From: Thalassobellus sp050294475
GTDB lineage: Bacteria; Bacteroidota; Bacteroidia; Flavobacteriales; Flavobacteriaceae
Direction of reading: 5' to 3'
NCBI GenBank assembly: GCA_050294475.1
Contig: JBNKOE010000010.1
Location: 239,920-303,919 of the forward strand
Length of the DNA stretch: 64,000 nucleotides
Under the pieces are notes generated by a model, which was not told the DNA's origin, searched no databases, and was given only the letters and a program-made list of their open reading frames with translations. Numbering within the stretch: the stretch's first letter is position 1; each line of letters begins with the position of its first letter. Positions 45,251 to 54,571 of the stretch are shown piece after piece. The translations under genes and the position numbers were made by a program.

Positions 45251-46363
45251 ATGAAATATTATATTCTTGCAGGAGAAGCATCGGGCGATTTACATGGCTC
45301 AAACCTAATGAAAGCATTACTAAATGAAGATGTAAATGCTGATATTAGATTTTGGGGAGGCGACCTTATGCAAGCAGTTGGAGGCACTTTAGTAAAACAT
45401 TACAAAGAGCGCGCATTTATGGGGTTTATTGAGGTTATTATGAACCTCAATAAAATTTTTAAACTCATTTCCTTTTGCAAAGAAGATATTAAAAACTTTA
45501 ATCCTGATGTTGTTATTTTTATAGACAATTCTGGATTTAATTTGCGTATTGCCAAATGGGCAAAACAAGAAAATTACAAAACTCATTATTATATATCACC
45601 ACAAGTATGGGCATCAAGAGCCAGTAGAGTTAAAGCTATTAAACATGATATTGATGCCATGTATGTAATTCTTCCTTTTGTTAAAGATTTTTATAAAAAA
45701 CATGATTATAATGTTGAGTTTGTTGGGCATCCGCTTATTGATGCTATATCCAACAGAAAACAAGTTGATGAATATGAATTCAGGAAAACACATAAACTAG
45801 GCGACAAACCAATTATAGCCTTACTACCTGGTAGTAGAAAACAAGAAATAAAAAAAATGCTATCGGTTATGCTTAGTCTGGTGAATGATTTTCCAGAATA
45901 TCTATTCGTAATAGCAGGAGCTCCTAGTCAAGATTATAGTTTTTACAAAACGTTTATTAAGTTGTCGCAAGTACAATTTATTCCAAATAAAACATACGAT
46001 TTATTAAGCATTTCAACCGCTGCATTAGTAACCTCTGGCACAGCTACATTAGAAACTGCTTTATTTAAAGTACCACAAGTAGTTTGCTATAAAGGAAGTG
46101 CAATTTCATACTTCATTGCAAAACAAATTATTACCCTAAAATTTATTTCGTTAGTAAATTTGGTTATGGATAAAGAAGTGGTTACTGAACTTATTCAAAA
46201 TGATTTCAATAAAAAAAGATTAAAAAAAGAACTTGAAAACATTTTAAACCCAGAAATACGTAAAAAACTTTTTGTTGATTACTACGATTTAGAAAAAGCT
46301 TTAGGAGGAAAAGGTGCTAGCAAAAAAACAGCGCAATTAATTTACAACACTATTAAAGCCTAA
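45251..46363 (+). CDS. lpxB: Lipid-A-disaccharide synthase
   Basis: A 370-residue GT19 enzyme joining UDP-2,3-diacylglucosamine and lipid X to form the lipid A disaccharide. The N-terminus YYILAGEASGDLHGSNLM is diagnostic, as are HYYISPQVWASRASRVKAI, FVGHPLIDAI, LLPGSRKQEIKKM and TSGTATLETALFKVPQVVCYKGS. It acts at the cytoplasmic face of the inner membrane. It begins at the base after the small membrane protein gene ends. Confidence 0.98.
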   Translation: MKYYILAGEASGDLHGSNLMKALLNEDVNADIRFWGGDLMQAVGGTLVKHYKERAFMGFIEVIMNLNKIFKLISFCKEDIKNFNPDVVIFIDNSGFNLRIAKWAKQENYKTHYYISPQVWASRASRVKAIKHDIDAMYVILPFVKDFYKKHDYNVEFVGHPLIDAISNRKQVDEYEFRKTHKLGDKPIIALLPGSRKQEIKKMLSVMLSLVNDFPEYLFVIAGAPSQDYSFYKTFIKLSQVQFIPNKTYDLLSISTAALVTSGTATLETALFKVPQVVCYKGSAISYFIAKQIITLKFISLVNLVMDKEVVTELIQNDFNKKRLKKELENILNPEIRKKLFVDYYDLEKALGGKGASKKTAQLIYNTIKA

Positions 46364-46372
46364 ATTATTTAA

Positions 46373-46936
46373 ATGAAAAAAATTGTCCTTATAATCATAA
46401 TAATAGTAAGTTTTAGTAATTGTAAATCTTCAAAGCGAGCTAAAAGAAAAAAAACAACCACTTCAAGAATAATTATAAAAAAATCTAATGCTTTAAAAAA
46501 GACCGATAAAGTTATTGGTAATAATAATAATAGCAGTAAGCCTAATACTTTTACAATATCAGAAAGCATTATAAACTACGCAAAACAATTTAAAGGCGTA
46601 CGCTATAAGTGGGGTGGCACCTCAAAATCTGGAATGGATTGTTCTGGATTAATTTTTGAATCTTTTAGAGCAAACAATGTGTTATTACCTAGAATATCTA
46701 GAGACATGGCAAAACGTGGAAAAAAATTATTATTAAAAGATGTAACTAAAGGTGATTTATTATTTTTTAAAACTGGAAACAGAAGGAATTCTATTAACCA
46801 TGTGGGCTTAATTATTGCTATAAAAAACAATAACATTCAATTTATTCATGCCACTACAAGTAAAGGTGTTATTACTTCATGGCTTAATGAAAACTATTGG
46901 CTGAAAGCTTTTTATGAAGCACGCCGCGTTTTGTAA
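46373..46936 (+). CDS. NlpC/P60 (C40) peptidoglycan hydrolase lipoprotein
   Basis: A 187-residue lipoprotein (lipobox SFSNC, cysteine ~17) with a lysine-rich linker, then a C40 cysteine peptidase domain: FKGVRYKWGGTSKSGMDCSGLIFESF with the nucleophile Cys, base His in INHVGLIIA and a second polar residue in FIHATTSKGV. Such enzymes cut gamma-D-Glu-diamino acid bonds in wall peptides. It starts 9 nt after lpxB, and its last 23 nt overlap comEC. Confidence 0.93.
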   Translation: MKKIVLIIIIIVSFSNCKSSKRAKRKKTTTSRIIIKKSNALKKTDKVIGNNNNSSKPNTFTISESIINYAKQFKGVRYKWGGTSKSGMDCSGLIFESFRANNVLLPRISRDMAKRGKKLLLKDVTKGDLLFFKTGNRRNSINHVGLIIAIKNNNIQFIHATTSKGVITSWLNENYWLKAFYEARRVL

Positions 46937-48983
46937 AATATTTTTGAAACTACTCAATTTTACCATAATTAAACTTACACTTTGTCTTATTATAGGCATT
47001 ATAATTGGGTATTTAACCAACTTCTCTTTAAACACTATATTATACACGACTTTTGCTTTTATTGGTATTTTATCTGTATGCTTTTTAATAGCTAAAAATC
47101 AATTCATAAAAACTATTTGGTTTGGTGTTTCGGCATTTATTTTAATGATTCTTATTGGCATTCTAACAACCGTTTTTCACGATCAAAAAAACTTTTCAAA
47201 CCATTACAACAAGAATCTTTTAAAAAACACAGATTCCTCTAAAACCATAACATTTAGAGTTCGAGAAGTTTTAAAACCAGGTAATTATTATGACAAATAT
47301 GTTATTGATATTTTAAATATTGAAGACAAAGATGTTTCAGGAAAATCACTTTTAAATATTGAAAAAGATTCTACTAAATTACCACTAAAAGTTGATGCTA
47401 TTTTTATTTGTAAAACCAATTTTAAAGATTTAATACATCCGCTAAACCCGCATCAATTTGATTATAAAACTTATTTAGAAAAAAAATACATTTACCACCA
47501 AATTTTCACTTCTAACAAATCTCTTTACAAAGTAAGTAATAAAACGCATACTTTATTTGGAGTTGCTAATTCTATAAGAAATTATATTAATTACAAACTC
47601 AAACTTTATAATTTTAAACCTGATGAACTTGCTATAATTAACGCTCTTTTACTTGGACAACGGCAAGATATAAGTGAAGAAGTATACAGTAATTATACGA
47701 ATGCTGGCGCCATACACATTTTGGCTGTTTCAGGTTTACATGTAGGTATCATTTTACTTATCTTAAGTTTTCTTTTAAAACCTATAGAAAACTTCAAATA
47801 TGGAAAACTCATAAAAACTATTTTACTAGTTACTTTTTTATGGAGTTTTGCTATAATAGCAGGGTTATCGGCTTCTGTTACTCGTGCTGTCACCATGTTT
47901 AGTATTGTAGCCATTGCTTTAAACCTTAAAAGACCAACCAACATATATAATACTTTAGCGATATCAATGTTCATTGTTTTGCTTTTTAAACCTATGTTTT
48001 TATTTGATGTTGGTTTTCAATTAAGTTATTTAGCTGTTTTTGCTATTGTTACTATCGACCCCATTTTATTTAAACTATGGCAACCAAAAAACAAACTTGT
48101 TAAACTTTATTGGCACACATTTACTATAACAATTTCTGCTCAATTTGGAATTATACCCATAAGCTTGTACTATTTTCATCAATTCCCTGGCTTATTTTTT
48201 ATATCAAATCTAGTCATCATTCCCTTTTTAGGAATTATTTTAGGCTTAGGTATTCTCGTTATCTTATTGGCTTTAACAAACTTAATTCCTCAATTTGTCG
48301 CAAGTATTTTTGGAAGCATCATTGAATATATGAATATTTTTGTTGGTTGGATTTCTAAACAAGAATCCTTTTTATTTAAAGATATTGCTTTTAATTTATT
48401 ATATGTTATAGCTTCTTATTTATTAATAATTGCGTTTATAAAACTTAGTAAAAAATGGCATTATTATAATTTGAAATTTTTTTTAATAAGCATTGTTATT
48501 TTCCTATGCGCTATCATTTATACCGATTACAAAAAACCTAGAAACGAATTTATTGTGTTTCATAAAAGCAGACATAGTTTAATTGGAAACACTACAAAAA
48601 ACAAAATAACTATCGCTCATAGTTTTGATAGCTTAGCACAACTAAAAAGTAAAATTATTAAAGATTATACTGTAGGGAACTATATTAATACTGTTGAAAA
48701 AGACAGCTTTCAATCTATTTATTTATTAAATAAAACAACGCTTTTTGTTATTGATAGTTTAGGGGTATATAATGTAAAATCATTCACTCCTGATTATATT
48801 TTATTGAGACAATCACCAAAAATTAATTTAAATAGACTTATAGATTCTATAAAACCAAAATATATTATTGCCGATGGTAGTAACTATAAATCTTATATAG
48901 AAAATTGGGAACAAATCTGTAAAAAAAGAAAACTCCCTTTTCACCAAACTAGTAAAAAGGGAGCTTTTATAATTAAATATTAA
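46914..48983 (+). CDS. comEC: ComEC/Rec2-family DNA-uptake channel protein
   Basis: A 689-residue polytopic inner-membrane protein. The N-terminal helices and DUF4131-like OB region (~100-190) are followed by the Competence domain with NAGAIHILAVSGLHVGIILLIL (~263-284) and GLSASVTRAVTMFSIVAIALNLKR. The C-terminal ~160 residues occupy the place of the metallo-beta-lactamase-like domain but contain no HxHxDH signature; that truncated, motif-less form is seen in other Bacteroidota. The ATG at 46914 overlaps the preceding gene by 23 nt. The protein would carry single-stranded DNA into the cytoplasm if the strain is naturally competent. Confidence 0.93.
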   Translation: MKHAAFCKIFLKLLNFTIIKLTLCLIIGIIIGYLTNFSLNTILYTTFAFIGILSVCFLIAKNQFIKTIWFGVSAFILMILIGILTTVFHDQKNFSNHYNKNLLKNTDSSKTITFRVREVLKPGNYYDKYVIDILNIEDKDVSGKSLLNIEKDSTKLPLKVDAIFICKTNFKDLIHPLNPHQFDYKTYLEKKYIYHQIFTSNKSLYKVSNKTHTLFGVANSIRNYINYKLKLYNFKPDELAIINALLLGQRQDISEEVYSNYTNAGAIHILAVSGLHVGIILLILSFLLKPIENFKYGKLIKTILLVTFLWSFAIIAGLSASVTRAVTMFSIVAIALNLKRPTNIYNTLAISMFIVLLFKPMFLFDVGFQLSYLAVFAIVTIDPILFKLWQPKNKLVKLYWHTFTITISAQFGIIPISLYYFHQFPGLFFISNLVIIPFLGIILGLGILVILLALTNLIPQFVASIFGSIIEYMNIFVGWISKQESFLFKDIAFNLLYVIASYLLIIAFIKLSKKWHYYNLKFFLISIVIFLCAIIYTDYKKPRNEFIVFHKSRHSLIGNTTKNKITIAHSFDSLAQLKSKIIKDYTVGNYINTVEKDSFQSIYLLNKTTLFVIDSLGVYNVKSFTPDYILLRQSPKINLNRLIDSIKPKYIIADGSNYKSYIENWEQICKKRKLPFHQTSKKGAFIIKY
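48933..48967 (+). terminator. Terminator hairpin inside the 3' end of comEC
   Basis: CTCCCTTTT (48933-48941) and AAAAGGGAG (48955-48963) form a 9-bp stem followed by CTTTT. The hairpin is within the last codons of comEC (stop at 48981-48983), economical because a convergent gene ends only 5 bp further on. Confidence 0.55.
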
Positions 48984-48988
48984 AACAA

Positions 48989-49465
48989 TTAAGTCTTATT
49001 ATTTTTAACAATACTGTTGGCTACTTCCAACCATTTTTCTGGTCCTCCGCGAACATAACCTGTATTTCCAAGTTTATTTAAATTCTTTTTCCCTTCTGCT
49101 GTTTTTTCGGGTGTAGCAAATTGAATTGACGGATAGCCCCTTACCTGAAACATCTGTTGCATTTGATAATTCTGTATTTGAAGCTTCTTATCTAATTGCT
49201 TTCTTTTTGGAAAATCCAATTCTACTAAAACAACATTATCTTTTGCCCATTCTGCAAAATCATCCGTTTTTAAAACTTCATTCTGCAATTTAATACACCA
49301 ACCACACCAATCTGATCCTGTAAAAAACAACATGAGTGGTTTATTCTCTTTTGTTGCAATCTCAAAAGCTTTTTCCATGTCTGTATGCCAAGTTAAATTT
49401 TCTTGAGCAAAACCATTTAGCGATACTAAAACGGTTAGTAGTACTAATATTATCGTTTTTTTCAT
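48989..49465 (-). CDS. Secreted thioredoxin-fold protein
   Basis: A 158-residue exported protein: signal peptide ending near LNGFAQ (~21), then a thioredoxin-like domain with FFTGSDWCGWCIKLQNEVL (redox pair CGWC ~52-55) and the cis-proline region VRGYPSIQFATPE. It resembles DUF255/thioredoxin_7-type proteins that keep periplasmic thiols reduced or oxidised; the direction cannot be told. It is convergent with comEC and lies downstream of the two POT transporters. Confidence 0.92.
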   Translation of the reverse strand: MKKTIILVLLTVLVSLNGFAQENLTWHTDMEKAFEIATKENKPLMLFFTGSDWCGWCIKLQNEVLKTDDFAEWAKDNVVLVELDFPKRKQLDKKLQIQNYQMQQMFQVRGYPSIQFATPEKTAEGKKNLNKLGNTGYVRGGPEKWLEVANSIVKNNKT

Positions 49466-49535
49466 ACCTTAATTATATCCTTTTTCTTTAACAACAGATA
49501 TTATATTCGTTGTTAAACTTGCTTCGAACTTACAA

Positions 49536-49561
49536 AAAAAGCTCCTAATTAGGAGCTTTTT
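49536..49561. terminator. Bidirectional terminator after the first POT transporter gene
   Basis: AAAAAGCTCC TAATTA GGAGCTTTTT (49536-49561) is a near-perfect palindromic hairpin with A/T tails, 26 nt beyond the transporter stop on the minus strand. Confidence 0.8.
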
Positions 49562-49586
49562 GAATATTTTTTAACTTTTTTTCCGA

Positions 49587-51365
49587 TTAACGGACACCAT
49601 GCATTAGTTTTTTAAGCATTGGATTTAATGCAAATATTACTAATCCAGCTAAAACTGGAACAAAAGTAAAAATTAAGAAAAAAGTAGACAAACTATACTG
49701 ATTCGTAATGTTCTCTATTTGACCACCTAAAACGGCAGCTAACTTATTTCCAATAGCAATTGCTAAATACCACATACCAAACATTAGCGCTATCATTCTA
49801 GCAGGCACCAACTTACTAACATAAGAAAGTCCTACAGGAGACAAGCAAAGCTCTCCAAGAGTATGGAATAAATAGGCTAAAATTAGCCATAACATACTAA
49901 CTTTAACACCTTCCTGTACACCAAAAGCACCAAAGGCCAATAAGCCAAAGCCCATCCCCATTATTATTAAACCTAAAGCATATTTAGCTGCTGCTGAAGG
50001 ATTGTATTTACTTTCAAACCATTTTGAAAAAAACGATGCAAAAACAATAATAAAAAAAGAATTAAGAATACTAAACCATGACACTGTTATCTCAGAAACA
50101 TCTGCTGAAAATTCTCTATACAACATCCAACCAACAATTGCCCACATACATAAAAAACAAATAACCAAAACTATATTAGAATATGGAATTACTTTAAATG
50201 TCTTTCGCCATAAATCATATAAAACATAAGTTATAATCAACAAAGGAACAACTGTTAATACGGCATTAATGATATTAAAAACAAAAGCTGAATCACCTAC
50301 TAAAACTCGGTCTACATTATCACGAGCAAACAACACTAAAGAAGATGCTCCTTGTTCAAAAGACAACCAAAAGAATACTGTAAAAAAAGCGAAAATTATA
50401 AAAGCAATCATTCTATCTCGTACAACAACTGTATATCTTAAAATTCTACCTATTACTAAAAATAAAAATAAGGCTAACGCAACTAAAACAGTAACATATT
50501 GTCCTTCAAAATCACCTATTTGAAAAGCTGAAAATATGTCAATTCCTGCAATTTTAGACATAGGGTCATTTATTGCGTAACCTAAACCTATTACAGAAGA
50601 AATGGCTATTAAAATTTTATCAAGTGTTGTAAATGGATTTTCTTTTTCAACACCTAAAGATTTCGTTTTTTCCACAGCACTATGCTCATTAATATCTTCT
50701 GGTAGTTCAACCTTATGCTCTTTATATGACCTCTTTCCTATATCGCCAAATAAATTTCCTGATAACCAAAATTGTAAAGTTCCTAAAAGCATAAATATTC
50801 CTGCCAAACCAAAGCCATAAGACCATCCTATTTTTTCAGCTAAATATCCACAAAGCATCATTCCAAAAAACGCTCCAGCATTTACTCCCATATAAAAAAT
50901 AGTATAAGCTCCATCCTTCTTTTCTGAACTATCTTTATACATTTCTGAAATTATAGATGTAATATTTGGTTTAAAAAAACCTGTCCCAACAACAAGCAAG
51001 CCTAAACCTAAATACAAAGTAAACTCTGTTTCTAAAGCCATACAGGCATGCCCTGAAGCCATAATTAATGATCCTATAACAACCGCCCAGCGATAACCAG
51101 TAATTTTATCAGCAACAATTCCTCCTATTATTGGCGTTATGTAAAGTAACATGGCATAAGTCCCAAATAAAGCTCCTGCATTTTCTGCTGACCAACCCCA
51201 ACCTGGGTTTGATCCAATAACCGAAAAAGTTAAGAAGTTTACCAATAAAACTCTCATTCCATAAAATGAAAAACGTTCCCACATTTCGGTAAAAAACAAA
51301 ACAAATAACCCTGCTGGGTGACCTAAGACTTTATCTTTAAAAAGATTTTCAATATCTGTATTCAT
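49587..51365 (-). CDS. POT-family proton-coupled peptide transporter
   Basis: A major-facilitator protein of 592 residues from the ATG at 51365 (the frame can also open at a TTG eight codons earlier, which I consider less likely). POT signatures are present: FFTEMWERFSFYGMR in helix 1 (the ExxERFxYY motif, with Phe for one Tyr) and AYTIFYMGVNAGAFFGM (FYxxINxG-type). It carries at least 12 hydrophobic helices plus an extra central segment. It imports di/tripeptides with protons. It is the downstream member of a tandem pair with a related gene. Confidence 0.93.
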   Translation of the reverse strand: MNTDIENLFKDKVLGHPAGLFVLFFTEMWERFSFYGMRVLLVNFLTFSVIGSNPGWGWSAENAGALFGTYAMLLYITPIIGGIVADKITGYRWAVVIGSLIMASGHACMALETEFTLYLGLGLLVVGTGFFKPNITSIISEMYKDSSEKKDGAYTIFYMGVNAGAFFGMMLCGYLAEKIGWSYGFGLAGIFMLLGTLQFWLSGNLFGDIGKRSYKEHKVELPEDINEHSAVEKTKSLGVEKENPFTTLDKILIAISSVIGLGYAINDPMSKIAGIDIFSAFQIGDFEGQYVTVLVALALFLFLVIGRILRYTVVVRDRMIAFIIFAFFTVFFWLSFEQGASSLVLFARDNVDRVLVGDSAFVFNIINAVLTVVPLLIITYVLYDLWRKTFKVIPYSNIVLVICFLCMWAIVGWMLYREFSADVSEITVSWFSILNSFFIIVFASFFSKWFESKYNPSAAAKYALGLIIMGMGFGLLAFGAFGVQEGVKVSMLWLILAYLFHTLGELCLSPVGLSYVSKLVPARMIALMFGMWYLAIAIGNKLAAVLGGQIENITNQYSLSTFFLIFTFVPVLAGLVIFALNPMLKKLMHGVR

Positions 51366-51395
51366 AAAATATTTATTGATTGTTATCAAAAAGAA

Positions 51396-51423
51396 ACCTC
51401 GTAAATTTTAAAACTTACGAGGT
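51396..51423 (-). terminator. Terminator after the second POT transporter gene
   Basis: AACCTCGTAA (51396-51405) and TTACGAGGTT (51414-51423) form a 10-bp perfect stem, followed on the minus strand by TCTTTTTG. It separates the two tandem transporter genes into independent transcripts. Confidence 0.72.
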
Positions 51424-51435
51424 TAATTATAATTT

Positions 51436-52995
51436 TTAATTATCTGCTAATTCGAAACCTTCTGTTTCATCTGCATGCATTATACGCTCATTATCTTCAG
51501 CACCATGCGTTAATCTTTTTAAAGGTTTTAAAAGTAAAATCACTAATAAGCCAAAAAATACAGTAAATATTGTAATTCCTGAAAATATAGCATATTCCCC
51601 AAAATCTGATGCCTTTTCTCCTAAAACACCTGCTACTTTATTCCCTAAGCCAGTAGCAGCAAAATAAACTCCCATCATCAAAGATGCATATTTCACAGGA
51701 GCTAACTTTGTAATAAATGATAAGGCAACGGGTGAAGAACATAACTCTCCAATAGTGTGAAATAAATAAGCTAAAACTAACCATTGCATTCCTGAAACAC
51801 CTTTAACATTATATTCAGATGCTGCAAAAATCATAAACACAAACCCCAATCCCATAATCATAGTACCAACAGCCATTTTAAACAATGAAGAGCCCTCTTT
51901 ACCCTTAAGTTTTCTCTTTGCCCAATATCCTGCAACTAGTGTTGCAAAAATAATTATAAACCCTGCATTTAAACCTTGAAACCAGGTTGCAGGAATTTCC
52001 CAACCAAGTAATTCTCTATCTGTATTAGTTTTTGTATAAATACTCATTAAACCACCTGCTTGTTCAAAAGCTCCCCAAAAAACTACAACTATTAAAAAAG
52101 AAAGTAATAAAACCAAGTATCGATCTTTAGATATTTTTGTCTCTAAATTTTTATAAATCATCATCATAATACCTGCAACTAAAGCAATAAAGATATATAA
52201 TGCTGTATAAGCCCAACTATCAACACCTTTATAAGAAAAACCTGCATAAATGGCATAAAGTATAATTAATGCAACAATACCAAGATTAACTGGTGATTTC
52301 ATTAAATCTACAAACAGTTTTCCTATTGAAACATCATTACTTTTATCTTCATCCGTAGGTTTATTTCCAACATTAACTAAATATTTTTGTCCGTACATAT
52401 AAACTACTAAACCTAATAACATAGCAATTCCCGCAAGTCCAAAACCATAATGCCATCCAATCTTTTCTCCAACATAGCCTACAATAAAAGTAGCTAGTAA
52501 TGACCCCAAATTAATCCCTATGTAAAAAATACTAAAACCTTTATCTCTTCTAATATCACCTTGCTTATACAAACCTCCAACCATAGTTGAAATATTAGGC
52601 TTTAATAATCCTACACCAAGAATGATTAATATTAAACCAGTATAAAAAGCCCACATTTCATCAAAAGCTAATATTCCATGACCTGCAACTAGAGTTAAGG
52701 CTCCATAAAGCACTGCTTTTTTCTGACCTAAAATTTTATCCGCAATCATTCCTCCTGGAATTGACATCACATAAACTAACATGGTATACCAACCATATAG
52801 CATAATAGACTCTGAATCTAACCACCCTAAACCAGGGTTATCAGCTGTTGTTTTTTCAACTAAATAAAGCGTTAACAATGCTCGCATCCCATAATAAGAA
52901 AATCGCTCCCACATCTCTGTAAAAAATAATACATATAACCCAACTGGGTGTCCAAATAATTCTCGTTGATGTGGTTTTAGTTGTGTATCTGACAT
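51436..52995 (-). CDS. POT-family proton-coupled peptide transporter
   Basis: A 519-residue major-facilitator peptide importer. FFTEMWERFSYYGMR in helix 1 is a full ExxERFxYY motif, and GFSIFYIGINLGSLLA carries the FYIGINLG motif. It is a paralogue of the next gene downstream but shorter, lacking much of the extra loop. A -7 promoter box (TATATTTG) lies about 60 nt upstream. Imported peptides would feed cytosolic peptidases such as the M24 enzyme of this genome. Confidence 0.95.
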   Translation of the reverse strand: MSDTQLKPHQRELFGHPVGLYVLFFTEMWERFSYYGMRALLTLYLVEKTTADNPGLGWLDSESIMLYGWYTMLVYVMSIPGGMIADKILGQKKAVLYGALTLVAGHGILAFDEMWAFYTGLILIILGVGLLKPNISTMVGGLYKQGDIRRDKGFSIFYIGINLGSLLATFIVGYVGEKIGWHYGFGLAGIAMLLGLVVYMYGQKYLVNVGNKPTDEDKSNDVSIGKLFVDLMKSPVNLGIVALIILYAIYAGFSYKGVDSWAYTALYIFIALVAGIMMMIYKNLETKISKDRYLVLLLSFLIVVVFWGAFEQAGGLMSIYTKTNTDRELLGWEIPATWFQGLNAGFIIIFATLVAGYWAKRKLKGKEGSSLFKMAVGTMIMGLGFVFMIFAASEYNVKGVSGMQWLVLAYLFHTIGELCSSPVALSFITKLAPVKYASLMMGVYFAATGLGNKVAGVLGEKASDFGEYAIFSGITIFTVFFGLLVILLLKPLKRLTHGAEDNERIMHADETEGFELADN

Positions 52996-53053
52996 AAGCT
53001 TATGATTAGTTAAATTTTTATTCCCTTTTTAAGTAATTGCATTAAAAAAAACA

Positions 53054-53061
53054 CAAATATA
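53054..53061 (-). promoter_or_regulatory. -7 promoter element of the POT transporter gene
   Basis: On the minus strand TATATTTG matches TAnnTTTG, about 60 nt before the ATG at 52995. No TTG was found at the expected upstream distance, so support is partial. Confidence 0.4.
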
Positions 53062-53211
53062 AAAGGAGAATTTCAGGTATTTCATTAAAAATGATGTTTT
53101 TTTCGTAAAACGATGTCAAGTTTACTAAAATTTATGCAAAAAACCTTTTAAATTAACACTTAAATATTTCCGAATTTAAAACAACATTTTCCGTTTTGAT
53201 ACGAAGAGTAG

Positions 53212-53219
53212 TATCTTTG
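53212..53219 (+). promoter_or_regulatory. -7 promoter element of the HMG-CoA reductase gene
   Basis: TATCTTTG at 53212-53219 matches TAnnTTTG, about 20 nt before the ATG at 53239, giving a very short leader. The nearest TTG (53196-53198) has only a 13-nt spacer, so the -33 element is uncertain. Confidence 0.45.
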
Positions 53220-53238
53220 CATTGTAAATAAACATTTT

Positions 53239-54561
53239 ATGAGTAAATCTATTGCTGGTTTTTCTAAACTATCAAAATCTAAAAAAATTGATTGGATTGT
53301 TGAAACTTATTTTTCTAATACTGAAGAAGCTAAAAATATATTAAAACAATATTGGAATACCGACGAAAAACTACAACAGTTACACGACGAGTTTATTGAA
53401 AACACCATTACCAACTACTATTTACCTCTTGGTGTGGCACCTAATTTTTTAATAAACAATAAATTATACACCATTCCCATGGCTATTGAGGAAAGCTCGG
53501 TAGTTGCAGCTGCAAGTAAAGCTGCTAAATTCTGGATGAATAGAGGCGGTTTTAAAACAGAAGTAATTTCAACCACCAAAATTGGACAAGTACATTTTAT
53601 GTATTATGGCAATATTGAAACATTAAAAAACTTCTTTAATTACATAAAACCAAAACTAATAAAAGATGCAGCACCCATTACTAAAAACATGGAAAAACGT
53701 GGTGGCGGTATATTAGATATTGAATTACGAGACAAAACCCAAGACATAAAAGGTTACTTTCAACTACATGCATCGTTTGATACTTTAGATGCTATGGGTG
53801 CTAATTTTATTAATTCATGTTTAGAACAATTTGCTAAAACGTTCAAAAATGAAGCTTTAGTTTTTAATGATTTTTCTGTTGAAGAAAAGAACATACAAAT
53901 AGTTATGAGCATACTTTCTAACTATGTTCCAAACTGTTTAGTTCGCGCCGAAGTAAGTTGTAAGGTTGATGATTTAAATGAAAACAAAAACATTTCATCT
54001 GAAGAATTTGCTAATAAATTTGTACAAGCCGTAAATATTGCAGAAGTAGAACCTTATAGAGCGGTAACTCATAATAAAGGTATTATGAATGGTATAGATG
54101 CTGTTGTTTTAGCCACTGGTAACGATTTTAGAGCCGTTGAAGCTGGTGTTCATGCATACGCATCTAGAAACGGAAAATACAGCAGCTTATCGCATGCTAA
54201 GGTTGAAAATGACATATTTACCTTTTGGATGGAAATCCCTTTGGCATTAGGAACTATTGGTGGACTTACGGGTTTACATCCGTTAGTAAAATTATCGTTA
54301 GAATTATTGCATCACCCAAGCGCTAAAGAGTTAATGCAAATTGTTGCTGTTGCTGGTTTAGCCCAAAATTTTGCTGCTTTACGTTCGCTTACAACCACTG
54401 GAATTCAAGAAGGACATATGAAAATGCATTTAATGAATATCTTAAATCAGTTTGAAGCCACTATTACCGAAAAAGAAACTCTAACGGAGTACTTTAAAAA
54501 CAACACCGTATCTCACAGCGCTGTTGTTGAAGCAATTAGAGATTTACGATTAAAGAAATAA
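53239..54561 (+). CDS. Hydroxymethylglutaryl-CoA reductase (class II type)
   Basis: A 440-residue soluble HMG-CoA reductase making mevalonate for isoprenoids. Conserved parts: ENTITNYYLPLGVAPNFLINN with IPMAIEESSVVAAASKAA (catalytic Glu region), DAMGANFINSCLEQ, the Lys region THNKGIMNGIDAVVLATGNDFRA with catalytic Asp, GTIGGLTGLHPLVKLSLE and the late His in GIQEGHMKMHLMNI. No membrane domain is present, as in bacterial class II enzymes. It is followed 10 nt later by a GHMP kinase, a natural partner in the mevalonate pathway. Confidence 0.95.
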   Translation: MSKSIAGFSKLSKSKKIDWIVETYFSNTEEAKNILKQYWNTDEKLQQLHDEFIENTITNYYLPLGVAPNFLINNKLYTIPMAIEESSVVAAASKAAKFWMNRGGFKTEVISTTKIGQVHFMYYGNIETLKNFFNYIKPKLIKDAAPITKNMEKRGGGILDIELRDKTQDIKGYFQLHASFDTLDAMGANFINSCLEQFAKTFKNEALVFNDFSVEEKNIQIVMSILSNYVPNCLVRAEVSCKVDDLNENKNISSEEFANKFVQAVNIAEVEPYRAVTHNKGIMNGIDAVVLATGNDFRAVEAGVHAYASRNGKYSSLSHAKVENDIFTFWMEIPLALGTIGGLTGLHPLVKLSLELLHHPSAKELMQIVAVAGLAQNFAALRSLTTTGIQEGHMKMHLMNILNQFEATITEKETLTEYFKNNTVSHSAVVEAIRDLRLKK

Positions 54562-54571
54562 CAATTAATTC

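Noticed and set aside
51366..51389. TTG start eight codons before the POT transporter ATG
   Set aside because: The ATG at 51365 begins a normal family N-terminus, and no feature supports the TTG.
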